A DNA stretch of 64,000 nucleotides from Oscillospiraceae bacterium (GTDB taxonomy: Bacteria > Bacillota > Clostridia > Oscillospirales > Ruminococcaceae), in contig JAGAKZ010000028.1 of NCBI GenBank assembly GCA_017848115.1, forward strand, positions 62,001 to 126,000, given 5' to 3'. The position numbers were made by a program, and so were the translations under genes. Below are positions 43,613 through 52,752 of this stretch, piece after piece (the first letter of the stretch is position 1; each line of letters begins with the position of its first letter). The notes under the pieces are model-generated. The model did not search any database, was not told the origin of the DNA, and worked only from the letters and a program-made list of their open reading frames with translations.

Positions 43613-43650
43613 AAAAATCAGCAGTGAATATTTTTCCTGCTGATTTTTAT
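43613..43650 (+). terminator. Terminator of the EAL gene
   Basis: AAAAATCAGCAG (43613-43624) / CTGCTGATTTTT (43637-43648). Confidence 0.88.
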
Positions 43651-43698
43651 TATAATTTCAGGATTAAAAATTTAATTAATTTAAGTTCATCTGCTTTA

Positions 43699-43727
43699 TT
43701 GCATTATTAAAAATACTATGTTAAAAT
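43699..43727 (+). promoter_or_regulatory. Promoter of the SGNH esterase gene
   Basis: TTGCAT (43699-43704), 17-bp spacer, TAAAAT (43722-43727), 55 bp before the start codon. Confidence 0.6.
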
Positions 43728-43781
43728 AATTATAAAGACAATCTTTATTTGCTTATACAACTAGTTTACGAGGTGTTTTAT

Positions 43782-45113
43782 ATGATTAAATTAAAAAAGT
43801 TTTCTTTAACAATAGCAACTTTTCTTTTTGCTGTCGGAATGATCTCACCACTTTCTTCAAACAATTCGGTCGTTTCTGCTGATATCATTGCAAACCCTGT
43901 TATAAGCCGTAACTGTCCGGCATATTCAAATCACGATCAGGAAATAAAATATGCAAATGATGATGCTTACTTCTCTTTCTGGAATTCGGAAGTATCAACA
44001 TATTTAGCATACGACCTGTCAGCAGTACCGGAAAATGAACGTAAAGAAGTACTTGCAGTATGGTATAACACAACCGGTGCTTTTGATTATACGGTTCTTG
44101 ATTATTCAAGTTCTATTTCCATGCCGACAGATTATACGATAGAAGTAAACTCAGCCCCCGGAGGAACTTATCCCGAAACAGGCTGGAAAACAATCGAAAC
44201 AGTTGAAAATAACACTTGCCATTCAAGACAGCACGCTGTAAATATGGAAGGCTACAACTGGATAAGAATAAATATAACCGGAGCAGACGGCAAAGACTCC
44301 GGACGTGTAAGTATAAATTTTGATATTCACAATACATCTGAAGGCATTTCTGACAGCTGGATATTTTACGGTGATTCAATTACCGCATGCGGAATGCACA
44401 ACTGCTACGGAACAGGATTTGCAACATATGTAAACCGCTTGGACAGCAGATACTTTCCTGCCCAGGAAAATGGCGGTATAGGCGGTATAATGAGTACACA
44501 CGGCGCTAAAAATATCGAACGCTGGTTATCAGTGTTCCCCGGAAAATATGTAAGCGTGGCATATGGTACAAATGACTGCTGGGGAAACCAAACAGGTGCA
44601 GAAAAATATTATGAAAACACTGCATTTATGGTTGAAAAAATAATAGAAAGCGGTAAAGTTCCGATCGTGCCGACAATACCATACTCAACAGAACCCGGAA
44701 TAACACCGCACCTTGACAGCTATAATGAAATGGTTCATAAAATCTATGAAACATACCCTGAAGTAGTAAAAGGTCCTGACTTTGCAACCATATTCAAAGA
44801 AAATCCCGAATATCTCAGTGCTGACGGAGTACACCCGAATGACACAGGTTACGATCGTATGCGTCAGATATGGGCAGAAACAATGTATGAAACTATATAC
44901 AAATCAGAAAGCACTACTCCACCGGCTGACAATCAGACTTTACCCGGTGACATCAACGGTGACTCTGTTGTAAACGCACTTGACCTTCATAAACTTATAA
45001 CATATTTTCTTGGTACTGAGCAGAATATTGAAGTTTCAAATGCAGACATAGATAAAAACAACAGAATAGATATAGCAGACCTTATAAATCTCAAAGCTAT
45101 GCTTCTGATTTAA
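43782..45113 (+). CDS. Secreted SGNH/GDSL carbohydrate esterase with C-terminal dockerin
   Basis: 443 aa from ATG 43782 (GAGGTG upstream; the ATG at 43749 is poorly placed). Signal peptide 1-34. Residues about 35-185 form a beta-sandwich/galactose-binding-like module. The SGNH hydrolase is about 190-375: block I IFYGDSIT with Ser199, block II GGIGG, block III YGTND with Asn264, block V DGVHPND with Asp348 and His351, so the triad is complete. Probably deacetylates xylan or pectin side chains. Dockerin 388-443 with GDINGDSVVNALDLHKL and ADIDKNNRIDIADLINL. The first calcium loop has Ser where Gly is usual (DINGDS), still compatible with calcium binding. Confidence 0.9.
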   Translation: MIKLKKFSLTIATFLFAVGMISPLSSNNSVVSADIIANPVISRNCPAYSNHDQEIKYANDDAYFSFWNSEVSTYLAYDLSAVPENERKEVLAVWYNTTGAFDYTVLDYSSSISMPTDYTIEVNSAPGGTYPETGWKTIETVENNTCHSRQHAVNMEGYNWIRINITGADGKDSGRVSINFDIHNTSEGISDSWIFYGDSITACGMHNCYGTGFATYVNRLDSRYFPAQENGGIGGIMSTHGAKNIERWLSVFPGKYVSVAYGTNDCWGNQTGAEKYYENTAFMVEKIIESGKVPIVPTIPYSTEPGITPHLDSYNEMVHKIYETYPEVVKGPDFATIFKENPEYLSADGVHPNDTGYDRMRQIWAETMYETIYKSESTTPPADNQTLPGDINGDSVVNALDLHKLITYFLGTEQNIEVSNADIDKNNRIDIADLINLKAMLLI

Positions 45114-45122
45114 GAAACCTTT

Positions 45123-45178
45123 TTCACACAAATGCGTCGTCTTATTTTTCAAAACCACGCATTTGTGTGAATTTTATA
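45123..45178 (+). terminator. Hairpin terminator of the SGNH esterase gene
   Basis: TTCACACAAATGCGT (45123-45137) / ACGCATTTGTGTGAA (45157-45171), perfect 15-bp stem with a 19-nt loop, then TTTTATATTTT. Confidence 0.85.
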
Positions 45179-45217
45179 TTTTCCAAAAATTTTTTTAAAA
45201 TTTTTTTAAAAAAAGGG

Positions 45218-45246
45218 TTGACATTTCATTTTTAAAATGCTATAAT
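45218..45246 (+). promoter_or_regulatory. Promoter of the tRNA-Ser pair
   Basis: TTGACA (45218-45223), 17-bp spacer, TATAAT (45241-45246): full consensus 40 bp before the first tRNA. Confidence 0.9.
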
Positions 45247-45285
45247 AATAAAGCTGAATGACACAGCGGAAAACAAAATATAAAT

Positions 45286-45374
<89 letters not shown>

Positions 45375-45429
45375 ATTTTTTTAATAAGGAAATTTTGGAG
45401 AAAACTTAATATTCACCATAATTCAACAT

Positions 45430-45516
45430 GCGGAAATACCCAAGTGGTGAAGGGGCTCCCCTGCTAAGGGAGTAGGTCGGGGAACCGGCGCGAGGGTTCA
45501 AATCCCTCTTTCCGCG
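45430..45516 (+). tRNA. tRNA-Ser (anticodon GCT)
   Basis: Acceptor GCGGAAA (45430-45436) pairs with TTTCCGC (45509-45515), discriminator G at 45516, no encoded CCA. Anticodon stem CTCCC/GGGAG with GCT at 45463-45465; long variable arm; T-loop GTTCAAATC. It lies 55 bp after the first tRNA-Ser, presumably in the same transcript. Confidence 0.96.
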
Positions 45517-45535
45517 TTATTTTTTTACGCATAAA

Positions 45536-45577
45536 AAAACAACGGATGACGTTTTTAATCGTTATCCGTTGTTTTTT
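45536..45577 (+). terminator. Terminator of the tRNA operon
   Basis: AACAACGGATGACG (45538-45551) / CGTTATCCGTTGTT (45560-45573) with one G-T pair, flanked by A-run and T-run. Confidence 0.88.
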
Positions 45578-45613
45578 ATATGTTCACCCATACATTATTA
45601 TACTCAACATATA

Positions 45614-45642
45614 TTGCACAGCAATTGTTTTTTTGTTATAAT
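45614..45642 (+). promoter_or_regulatory. Promoter of the PBP/AraC regulator
   Basis: TTGCAC (45614-45619), 17-bp spacer, TATAAT (45637-45642). Confidence 0.7.
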
Positions 45643-45701
45643 GATTGTGTACAAACCATTTAACAATCCGTGCTTACTTACTCGCAAAGGATTTGATAAC
45701 A

Positions 45702-47447
45702 ATGAATAACAGAAAACTTATAGCCGTTATTTTCTTTAAAATAACACACTCACACCATGAACTTATAAAAGGAATAACCGCCCAGGCTAATAGTTGCAAC
45801 TGTGATATCGCTATATTTTCGATATTTTCTGCAGATGATCAGGAAAATGGAGAAAAATGCATTTTTGATCTTATAAACTTTGAAAAAACAGATGGCATTA
45901 TTTTTATAGATTCGTCATTCTGGGTTGATAAAGTACGTGATTATACAGCCGAACTCATAAAAGAAAAATGCCAAAAACCCGTAATCGTATTAAACTCTCT
46001 TCTGACCGAAAAATATAATTTTTACAATCTAAAAATAAGCGACAAACAATACATCCACGAAATCACTTCACATCTGATAGAAAAACATCATTTTTCAAAA
46101 ATATATTTCCTTACAGGTCCAAAAGGAAATTTCTTAGCCGAAGAAAGAATAAAAGGATACCTTCTGGCAATGAGATCATATAATCTAAACGTAAAAAGCG
46201 AATATATCAGATACGGAAATTTCTGGACTGAATCAGGAGAACTTCTTGCCAATGACATAGCATCAGGAAAAATAGAGAAACCTGAAGCAGTTGTATGTGC
46301 TAACGATATAATGGCAATAGCGCTTGCCAACAAACTTGAATCTCTCGGCTTTGCTGTACCTGACGATATAGCTGTAACAGGATTTGATGCATCATCCGAA
46401 TCAATACTCAACACACCGTCGATCACTACCTATCTGCCTCCTGACAGACTATACGGTTCCCTTCTTGTATGCAAACTCCTGAATCTGATCGAAAAAAAAG
46501 AACTGCACAGTCCTAAACTACATAACGGTAAAATGATAATCAACACCAGCTGTGGTTGTCGCACTTTTGACAATGAGTTTATGAAGACTGTAAAAAATCA
46601 GATAGTTTTCAACGACAAATGCAGAGAGAAAATTGACGCAGGAAATATGCCCGAAAAATTATTATTTGCAGATAATCTTGAAAAATTTATATTTGGTGTA
46701 GACGAACTCACATATCTTATAAACGGATATGACAGATACTTTTTATGTCTTAACAGCGATTTTATAATCGACCATCACTCACCACAATCAAGTTACTCAG
46801 ACGAAATGATCGTAATGCTCGACAAAATAGAATTTGTAAAAGTATCAAGAAACATCCTCTTTCAAAAAACAGATATGCTTCCGGCGCTAAGCGAAGCTTC
46901 AGCCAAACCTCGTGTATTTTATTTTACTCCGCTGTACTTCAATAGCAAATGCTACGGCTTCTCAGCGGTAACATTCAAAGATAATGAAATGGTAATAGAT
47001 TATGCATATCGTACCTGGAACAGAAATATATCAAATGCGCTTCACTTTTTAAGCACCAAAGATACCTCAGAAAAGCTTGATATAACAAGACATATACAAA
47101 AGTCTATGGTTTCTGTTGCACCAAAATGGCTTTATATAGTCCTGAGAGATATGTCACGTCCTGAAAACTTTATACTGGGGCTTCCTCGTATGCTTGATAT
47201 ATCTCATGTATCGCAGGAACACCTTATACGCGTATTCAAAAAATATTTGGGAACTACGCCGACTCACTATATAAATGACTTACGTCTGGAATACGCAGTC
47301 AGTCTCATAGAGGAAAAAAACTATGAAATAACCGATGCCTGTTTTTCATCAGGATTTAATAACATCAGTCACTTTTACCATACATTCAAAAAGAAATACG
47401 GTTGTTCACCAAAAAAATTTATAACACAAAAAAACGCAGAGGGTTAG
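45702..47447 (+). CDS. Transcriptional regulator: LacI-type sugar-sensing domain plus AraC-type DNA-binding domain
   Basis: 581 aa from ATG 45702 (AAAGG 9 bp upstream; an upstream GTG-type start lies within the promoter). Residues about 5-275 form a periplasmic-binding-protein-like ligand fold as in LacI/XylR: EKTDGIIFIDSSF, FLTGPKGNFLAEERIKGYLL, AVVCANDIMAIALANKLESL, VPDDIAVTGFDASSES. A central domain (about 280-470) of unknown fold follows, and a C-terminal AraC HTH (about 475-577): MLDISHVSQEHLIRVFKKYL, YEITDACFSSGFNNISHFYH, KKYGCSPKKF. This is the XylR(E. coli)-like inverse of a normal LacI protein. It probably senses a sugar and controls nearby glycoside-hydrolase genes such as the GH5 downstream. 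Confidence 0.85.
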   Translation: MNNRKLIAVIFFKITHSHHELIKGITAQANSCNCDIAIFSIFSADDQENGEKCIFDLINFEKTDGIIFIDSSFWVDKVRDYTAELIKEKCQKPVIVLNSLLTEKYNFYNLKISDKQYIHEITSHLIEKHHFSKIYFLTGPKGNFLAEERIKGYLLAMRSYNLNVKSEYIRYGNFWTESGELLANDIASGKIEKPEAVVCANDIMAIALANKLESLGFAVPDDIAVTGFDASSESILNTPSITTYLPPDRLYGSLLVCKLLNLIEKKELHSPKLHNGKMIINTSCGCRTFDNEFMKTVKNQIVFNDKCREKIDAGNMPEKLLFADNLEKFIFGVDELTYLINGYDRYFLCLNSDFIIDHHSPQSSYSDEMIVMLDKIEFVKVSRNILFQKTDMLPALSEASAKPRVFYFTPLYFNSKCYGFSAVTFKDNEMVIDYAYRTWNRNISNALHFLSTKDTSEKLDITRHIQKSMVSVAPKWLYIVLRDMSRPENFILGLPRMLDISHVSQEHLIRVFKKYLGTTPTHYINDLRLEYAVSLIEEKNYEITDACFSSGFNNISHFYHTFKKKYGCSPKKFITQKNAEG

Positions 47448-47466
47448 GCTACTCTGCGTTTTTTTG
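47432..47466. terminator. Bidirectional terminator overlapping the regulator's stop
   Basis: ACGCAGAG (47434-47441) / CTCTGCGT (47452-47459) with A-run and T-run on both sides; the left arm is inside the last codons of the regulator gene. Confidence 0.85.
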
Positions 47467-47491
47467 TTTGTGTGTGTATTGTTATAGCATA

Positions 47492-49279
47492 TTAGCTGTT
47501 CAGGCCTTTGAAAAGAGCTTCAAGAACTTCCGGATAAGGAGCTTCAAGTGACTGTCTGTCGATAAGACCAAATCTCTCACCTGTACCCTTAACAAGGTTG
47601 TTATCCCACCATACGCAACGAATGTTAAATGACTTCGCTGTTGCGATATAGTACTCTGCCCACGCTGTTCTTGCCTCTGTATTTTCTTTATTCATTGCAC
47701 CGAATTCGCCGATAATAACAGCAATATCATTTGCAATAAATTTATCATAAAGGAGTTTCATTTCCTGCTTAAGCTGTGCCTTATCAGCATCTGTTCCCCA
47801 CTTATCTGTTGAACCTGCAACATCAGTATTTGCAAGAGCAAAGAAGTATGGCGAATATGCATGAATAGAAACAATCGCTCTAGGATCGTCAGGTACTACA
47901 AAATCATTTAAAGTTGTTGTTGTGCCTGAAGCTGCATATGTAGGAAGCATTACATAACGAAGTGCGTTATTGCCGCCTGATTCTCTTATTGTTTCAAGTG
48001 CTGCAGCGTTAAACTTGTTTATGCAATCTCTTGCTTCAGCATTTCCGCCTGTCCATTCAAGATCTGTACCAACAAGACGCGGTTCGTTCATTGTTTCAAA
48101 TATAAGTTTTTCATCGTAGTTTTTGAAACGTTCTGAAATCTGTGCCCAGAGTGCTGTGAGCTGATCTTCTGCTGCATCATACTTTTCATATGTAGGTACA
48201 AGCCAGTCATTATCATGATGAACATTAAGAATACAGTACATATCGTTGTCAATAACATAGTCAACAACTTCATTTACTCTATCCATCCATTCTGCACTTA
48301 CAGTATAATTTTCATCCATCTTCTGACCCCAGCTTACCGGAACTCTGACAGTATTGAATCCTGCATCTTTAACAGCATCTATCATAGCCTTTGTAGTAAC
48401 AGGATTTCCCCATGCAGTTTCAAACTGAGCCGGTGTAGGATTATCTATCCAGTCACATGTAGATTCAAGTGTGTTACCAAGATTCCAGCCTACTGTAATA
48501 TTCTGTACAAACTCAATTGCAGTCTGTCCGTTATCATCAATATCCGAACCTGCAAGATGCTTTGTAAGTTTGTTCTTCATCATTATAAAATCAACGATAT
48601 TTACATTTCCGTCATCATTGTAATCTGCAACAACATTGTAATAATCACTTGATATTTCACCAACCATGTACTTAGCGAACATAACAAGATCAGGAGCTTT
48701 TATTTTTTTATCACCGTCAAAATCTCCGGCAACAGCACTTCCTGCACCACCTGCAATATTGATTCCGACTCTCTTTACAGTAACTGTATCAACAGTTCCC
48801 CACCAGTGCTGAACAAAAAGCTCTGTATAGTCAACACCATATACCGAACCTGCTTCCTGCGGCATCTGATATTTAAACACCAGACTGTCTCCTGCATCCT
48901 GTCCTGACGCTGAGAACCAGTCATCCTCATTATAGCCTTTCACGTGGCAACCAATAGCAATCATTGCTGTTGCATCTTCCGAACCGGTTGCAACTTCTAC
49001 CATAACTTCTTCTATAACAGAACCTTCCGGTATATCTGATATATCAATTATCAGCTGTTCTTTTGCATCGGGGTCTTCTCCACCGATCACATAATCTTTT
49101 GCATCATATAAAAAATCACAATCATCAATAGTCGTTGATGCTGCACTTACTATATTTTCCGATACAAGTACACCATCCAGTACTCTTGACTGCGGCACTG
49201 CCAACTGTGAAGCGAATATTGCAGAAGCCATAGCTATTCCGGCTACGCTCTTCAAAATATTACTCTTCTTAATTTTCAT
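47492..49279 (-). CDS. Secreted GH5 endoglucanase-type enzyme with internal dockerin
   Basis: 595 aa from ATG 49279 (GGAGG upstream). Signal peptide 1-47. Residues about 50-175 form an aromatic-rich beta-sandwich (FVQHWWGTVDTVTVKRVGIN) that is probably a carbohydrate-binding module; I cannot assign a CBM family. Dockerin about 185-244 with GDFDGDKKIKAPDLVMFAKY and ADYNDDGNVNIVDFIMMK, placed between the binding module and the enzyme instead of at the C-terminus. GH5 barrel about 253-593: ITVGWNLGNTLES, FNTVRVPVSWGQKM, LNVHHDNDW, acid/base Glu399 in FETMNEPRLVG, SIHAYSPYFF, nucleophile Glu525 in VIIGEFGAM. The pattern is that of GH5_4 endo-beta-1,4-glucanase/xyloglucanase. AAG/CTT-rich codon use suggests strong expression. 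Confidence 0.92.
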   Translation of the reverse strand: MKIKKSNILKSVAGIAMASAIFASQLAVPQSRVLDGVLVSENIVSAASTTIDDCDFLYDAKDYVIGGEDPDAKEQLIIDISDIPEGSVIEEVMVEVATGSEDATAMIAIGCHVKGYNEDDWFSASGQDAGDSLVFKYQMPQEAGSVYGVDYTELFVQHWWGTVDTVTVKRVGINIAGGAGSAVAGDFDGDKKIKAPDLVMFAKYMVGEISSDYYNVVADYNDDGNVNIVDFIMMKNKLTKHLAGSDIDDNGQTAIEFVQNITVGWNLGNTLESTCDWIDNPTPAQFETAWGNPVTTKAMIDAVKDAGFNTVRVPVSWGQKMDENYTVSAEWMDRVNEVVDYVIDNDMYCILNVHHDNDWLVPTYEKYDAAEDQLTALWAQISERFKNYDEKLIFETMNEPRLVGTDLEWTGGNAEARDCINKFNAAALETIRESGGNNALRYVMLPTYAASGTTTTLNDFVVPDDPRAIVSIHAYSPYFFALANTDVAGSTDKWGTDADKAQLKQEMKLLYDKFIANDIAVIIGEFGAMNKENTEARTAWAEYYIATAKSFNIRCVWWDNNLVKGTGERFGLIDRQSLEAPYPEVLEALFKGLNS

Positions 49280-49584
49280 CTTAACTATCCTCCATACAAA
49301 ATTACTAAAAACCAATAAACACATGTTTCTTAAAACCCAAAATTACAATCCCGAAAAACTCCCCGATACATACAGAAAATAAACAATTATTTCTCCTTAG
49401 GTATCGTTATCAGCCCCGCTTTACTGTTTTATATATGAAAATAGAACCCTTAAAAGCTGTTATTTTATCTGTTTTACAGCCTTTCTCTTTACTTTTTTTA
49501 TTGTATCACACAAGAATTGATTTTACTTGTTTATAATTGATTGATTATTGTACTATATTGATATGTATTTAAATAACAGTGTAT

Positions 49585-49614
49585 ATTCTACATATTAAAC
49601 ATAAAATATTTCAA
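49585..49614 (-). promoter_or_regulatory. Candidate promoter of the GH5 gene
   Basis: TTGAAA (49614-49609), 18-bp spacer, TAGAAT (49590-49585) on the minus strand, giving a leader of about 300 nt. Other weaker matches exist nearer the gene; the 49280-49580 stretch shows no other feature I can name. Confidence 0.35.
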
Positions 49615-49650
49615 GGGTTTATGCACATCAACATTTTTCTCAAAAATAAT

Positions 49651-49679
49651 TTGACAAATAGATAGATAAGTGCTATAAT
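49651..49679 (+). promoter_or_regulatory. Promoter of the DUF6465-like gene
   Basis: TTGACA (49651-49656), 17-bp spacer, TATAAT (49674-49679): full consensus 36 bp before the start codon. Confidence 0.9.
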
Positions 49680-49714
49680 CAATATAAAATATATTATAAA
49701 GGGGTTATGTTTAC

Positions 49715-50014
49715 ATGGCAAGAAAAAGTACAGCTGCTACTGCAGCAAAGGAAACTGAAAAAGAAGTTAAGGAAGTCAAGGAAAAAGCACCTGCTAAGAA
49801 GTCTTCAGCAAAAGCTGCTGCTATAAAAGAATGCTGCTTTGTTGAATTTAACGGCAAGCAGATCGCTGTATGTGATCTTACAGAAAACGCAAAGAAGCTT
49901 TGGAAAGAAAACAATACAGGTGATATCGCTTCTATTTCTGTATATGTAAAGCCGGAAGAATCAAAGGCATACTATGTAGTAAACGGCTCAGATGAAGGTA
50001 GCTTTGACATCTGA
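49715..50014 (+). CDS. Small DUF6465-like protein with Lys/Ala-rich tail
   Basis: 99 aa. Residues 1-38 are a histone-tail-like Lys/Ala/Glu stretch (TAAKETEKEVKEVKEK, APAKKSSAKAAA). Residues about 40-99 form a compact domain (CCFVEFNGKQIAVCDLTENA, then SISVYVKPEESKAYYVVNG) that matches the DUF6465 family of anaerobic Firmicutes; function unknown. Full-consensus promoter and AAG-rich, dnaK-like codon choice imply an abundant protein. The basic/acidic tail could bind nucleic acid or an acidic partner, but that is only a guess. Confidence 0.8.
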   Translation: MARKSTAATAAKETEKEVKEVKEKAPAKKSSAKAAAIKECCFVEFNGKQIAVCDLTENAKKLWKENNTGDIASISVYVKPEESKAYYVVNGSDEGSFDI

Positions 50015-50047
50015 TAGATCCGGGGATTTTTCAGCAATTAACAAAAT

Positions 50048-50090
50048 ACGGTATCGTAAGATTTGTAAAAACACTTACGATACCGTTTTT
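50048..50090 (+). terminator. Terminator of the DUF6465-like gene
   Basis: ACGGTATCGTAAG (50048-50060) / CTTACGATACCGT (50074-50086), then TTTT. Confidence 0.9.
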
Positions 50091-50107
50091 CTGTTTTACT
50101 AAAAAGC

Positions 50108-50160
50108 AAAAAAATCACAACAGTTTTAATGCTAACAGCATCAAACTATTGTGATTTTTT
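50108..50160 (-). terminator. Terminator of tRNA-Leu
   Basis: AAAAAATCACAA / TTGTGATTTTTT outer stem with inner AGTTT/AAACT and ATGCT/AGCAT helices; U-run on the minus strand directly after the tRNA. Confidence 0.85.
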
Positions 50161-50162
50161 AA

Positions 50163-50244
<82 letters not shown>

Positions 50245-50254
50245 ATACAACTTT

Positions 50255-50283
50255 ATTTTATCACATTAATTTATAATTGTCAA
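50255..50283 (-). promoter_or_regulatory. Promoter of tRNA-Leu
   Basis: TTGACA (50283-50278), 17-bp spacer, TAAAAT (50260-50255) on the minus strand. Confidence 0.8.
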
Positions 50284-50372
50284 TACTTTTATACATTTTT
50301 TTATCACAAAATTTCATTTTCATTAAACCGTATTTTTTATTCAATTTTTTCGCAATGTTTTTGTAAATATTC

Positions 50373-50402
50373 TTGACTAACCGAGGGATTTAGTACTATA
50401 AT
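50373..50402 (+). promoter_or_regulatory. Promoter of ppk
   Basis: TTGACT (50373-50378), 18-bp spacer, TATAAT (50397-50402), 58 bp before the start codon. Confidence 0.75.
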
Positions 50403-50459
50403 TAAAGTATATGTAATTATGATATAAATCTGCACACAATAAACAGGGAGGGAAAAAAT

Positions 50460-52586
50460 ATGCCGTATCAGATATATGACAACAGAGAACTTTCATGGCT
50501 TAAATTTAATCAAAGGGTATTGCAGGAAGCCGTTGACACAGAAGTTCCTCTTATCGAAAGACTTACATTCACATCAATATTCCAGTCAAATCTCGATGAA
50601 TTTTTTATGGTACGTGTGGGGACTTTATTTGACCAGTTGCACATAGACAAAGAAAAACGCGAAAACAAAACAAACATGACCAGCGGTGAACAACTCGATG
50701 CTATATTCAAAAGAGTTCGTAGTCTTGAACCACAAAAAGACAAAGCTTATCATGACATAATTAAAGAACTGAAAAATAACGGGATTGAATGCGTTCTGCC
50801 TGATGAACTTTCAGAAGATGAAGAAAAATATATAGGTAAATATTTTAAACACGAAATATTACCACTCCTCTCTCCGTTCATCATAGATAAAAGACATCCT
50901 CTCCCATTCATCAAAAACAAAGAAATGTATATAACAGTACATCTCGAATCAAAGTCAGGTATAAAGCTCGGTCTTCTTCCGGTAAACGACTCTTTCAGAC
51001 GTATGATCATCCTTGGCAAAAGTCCTCTTCGTTTTGTACTTGTCGAAGATATCATCTTAAAATATGCCTCAGAAGCATTTGAAAATTATAACGTTCTTGA
51101 TAAAGCGATAGTACGCATAACACGAAATGCTGATATAAGTGAAGACGATGACTCATTCCTTGACTGTGACTTTGATTTCAGAGGACTGATGGAAGAACTT
51201 ATTAAAAAAAGAAAAAAACTAGCACCTGTCAGAATGCAGATAAAAGGAAACAAAAACAGCGATAGCATAAAATATCTGTGCGAAAGACTTGAACTTTCAG
51301 AAAAACAAGTCTTTACCACTACTGCACCACTTGATATCTCATTTTCTTTTGCACTAAAAAACAATTTTGAAGGTTCAGCGCTTTGCTATGCACCGTTTAC
51401 ACCACAGAAGTCACCGCAAATTTCAGACAGCATTCCTATCCATTCACAGGTTCAGAAAAAAGATATCCTGCTTCATTATCCATATGAAAGTATAAATCCT
51501 TTTATACGAATGCTTAACGAAGCGTGTTCTGACCCGGATGTCATATCAGTAAAAATAACACTCTATCGTCTTGCCAAAAACAGCAAGGTTATTCAGGCTC
51601 TTATTGATATGGCACAACGTGGAATAGACGTACTTGTACTTGTGGAACTGCGTGCGAGATTTGACGAAGAAAACAATATAGGATGGTCAAGAAAACTTCA
51701 AAACGCCGGATGTACAATTATGTATGGACCAAAAGGACTTAAAGTACACTCAAAACTTCTGCTCATCACAAGAAAAAAAGGTGACAAAGTTGAACACATC
51801 ACACAAATAGGCACAGGAAACTATAATGAAAAAACATCCGAACTATACACAGACCTCTCACTTCTCACTGCTAATCCTGATATTGCCTCAGAAGCTCTTG
51901 AAGTATTTAACGCACTTTCGCTCGGACATCTTGTGGAAGATACCGAACATCTTCTTGTCGCTCCTCTTAGCCTGCAAAACAAGATAATTCAGATGATAGA
52001 TAAAGAAATTTATCACGCTAAACTTAATGAAGAAGCTTTCATAGGAATAAAGATAAACTCACTTTCTGACAGAAAAATAATAGAAAAACTTGCTGAAGCA
52101 TCATGTGCAGGTGTAAAAATAGAATTGATAATTCGTGGTATCAGCTGTCTTATTTCAAAAGTAAAAGGACAAACCGAAAATATACGTATAACCAGCATCG
52201 TCGGAAGATTTCTTGAACATAGCCGTATATATATTTTCGGAACTGAAAGCCGTCGTAAAATTTATATAAGTTCAGCCGATTTTATGACTCGCAACACTAT
52301 AAAACGTGTAGAAGTCGCTGCACCTATATATGACATTGACATCCAGAAAAAAATAATGTCTATTTTTAACACATTACTGAGTGATAATGTAAAAGCAAGA
52401 GTACAGTATTCAAACGGTCTGTACAAGAAAAAAATTTCAAAAGGTGAAAAAGTTAATTCGCAACTTGAATTTATAAACAAAGCTTATGAAAATTCTGTTT
52501 CGTGCAATACTGAACAATCGTCTGCAAATGAAAATAATATCGAATATCAGCCATCAGAATTTTACAAACAATTTCTTATGCAATAA
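50460..52586 (+). CDS. ppk: Polyphosphate kinase 1
   Basis: 708 aa; GGGAGGG ribosome site. N-domain starts with the hallmark YDNRELSWLKFNQRVLQEA and FTSIFQSNLDEFFMVRVG. Phospholipase-D-like core with LHYPYESINPFIRML, SVKITLYRLAKNSKVIQALI and the phospho-accepting His near 428 in GPKGLKVHSKLLLI; second His near 586 in GRFLEHSRIYIFG. GTGNYNEKTSELYTDLSLLT and YISSADFMTRN are also conserved. The enzyme makes polyphosphate from ATP reversibly. A roughly 35-residue C-terminal tail is unconserved. Monocistronic; no exopolyphosphatase adjacent. Confidence 0.95.
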   Translation: MPYQIYDNRELSWLKFNQRVLQEAVDTEVPLIERLTFTSIFQSNLDEFFMVRVGTLFDQLHIDKEKRENKTNMTSGEQLDAIFKRVRSLEPQKDKAYHDIIKELKNNGIECVLPDELSEDEEKYIGKYFKHEILPLLSPFIIDKRHPLPFIKNKEMYITVHLESKSGIKLGLLPVNDSFRRMIILGKSPLRFVLVEDIILKYASEAFENYNVLDKAIVRITRNADISEDDDSFLDCDFDFRGLMEELIKKRKKLAPVRMQIKGNKNSDSIKYLCERLELSEKQVFTTTAPLDISFSFALKNNFEGSALCYAPFTPQKSPQISDSIPIHSQVQKKDILLHYPYESINPFIRMLNEACSDPDVISVKITLYRLAKNSKVIQALIDMAQRGIDVLVLVELRARFDEENNIGWSRKLQNAGCTIMYGPKGLKVHSKLLLITRKKGDKVEHITQIGTGNYNEKTSELYTDLSLLTANPDIASEALEVFNALSLGHLVEDTEHLLVAPLSLQNKIIQMIDKEIYHAKLNEEAFIGIKINSLSDRKIIEKLAEASCAGVKIELIIRGISCLISKVKGQTENIRITSIVGRFLEHSRIYIFGTESRRKIYISSADFMTRNTIKRVEVAAPIYDIDIQKKIMSIFNTLLSDNVKARVQYSNGLYKKKISKGEKVNSQLEFINKAYENSVSCNTEQSSANENNIEYQPSEFYKQFLMQ

Positions 52587-52593
52587 TAATACC

Positions 52594-52642
52594 GAAAATC
52601 CATATGCATATAATATTGATATGCGTATGGATTTTCTTTATT
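52594..52642 (+). terminator. Terminator of ppk
   Basis: GAAAATCCATATGCATAT (52594-52611) / ATATGCGTATGGATTTTC (52619-52636), one G-T pair, then TTTATTTT. Confidence 0.88.
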
Positions 52643-52719
52643 TTCATTGTGCAATTATTACATCATATTGATTGTACAGAGCATCATTTTGATATTTTAA
52701 ACAAAAATTAATAAACCTA

Positions 52720-52748
52720 TTGACTTTTGGCTATAATAATGTTAAATT
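52720..52748 (+). promoter_or_regulatory. Promoter of the hrcA operon
   Basis: TTGACT (52720-52725), 17-bp spacer, TAAATT (52743-52748). The CIRCE operator begins 5 bp downstream, over the expected transcription start. A TATAAT at 52732 has no usable -35. Confidence 0.6.
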
Positions 52749-52752
52749 ATAT

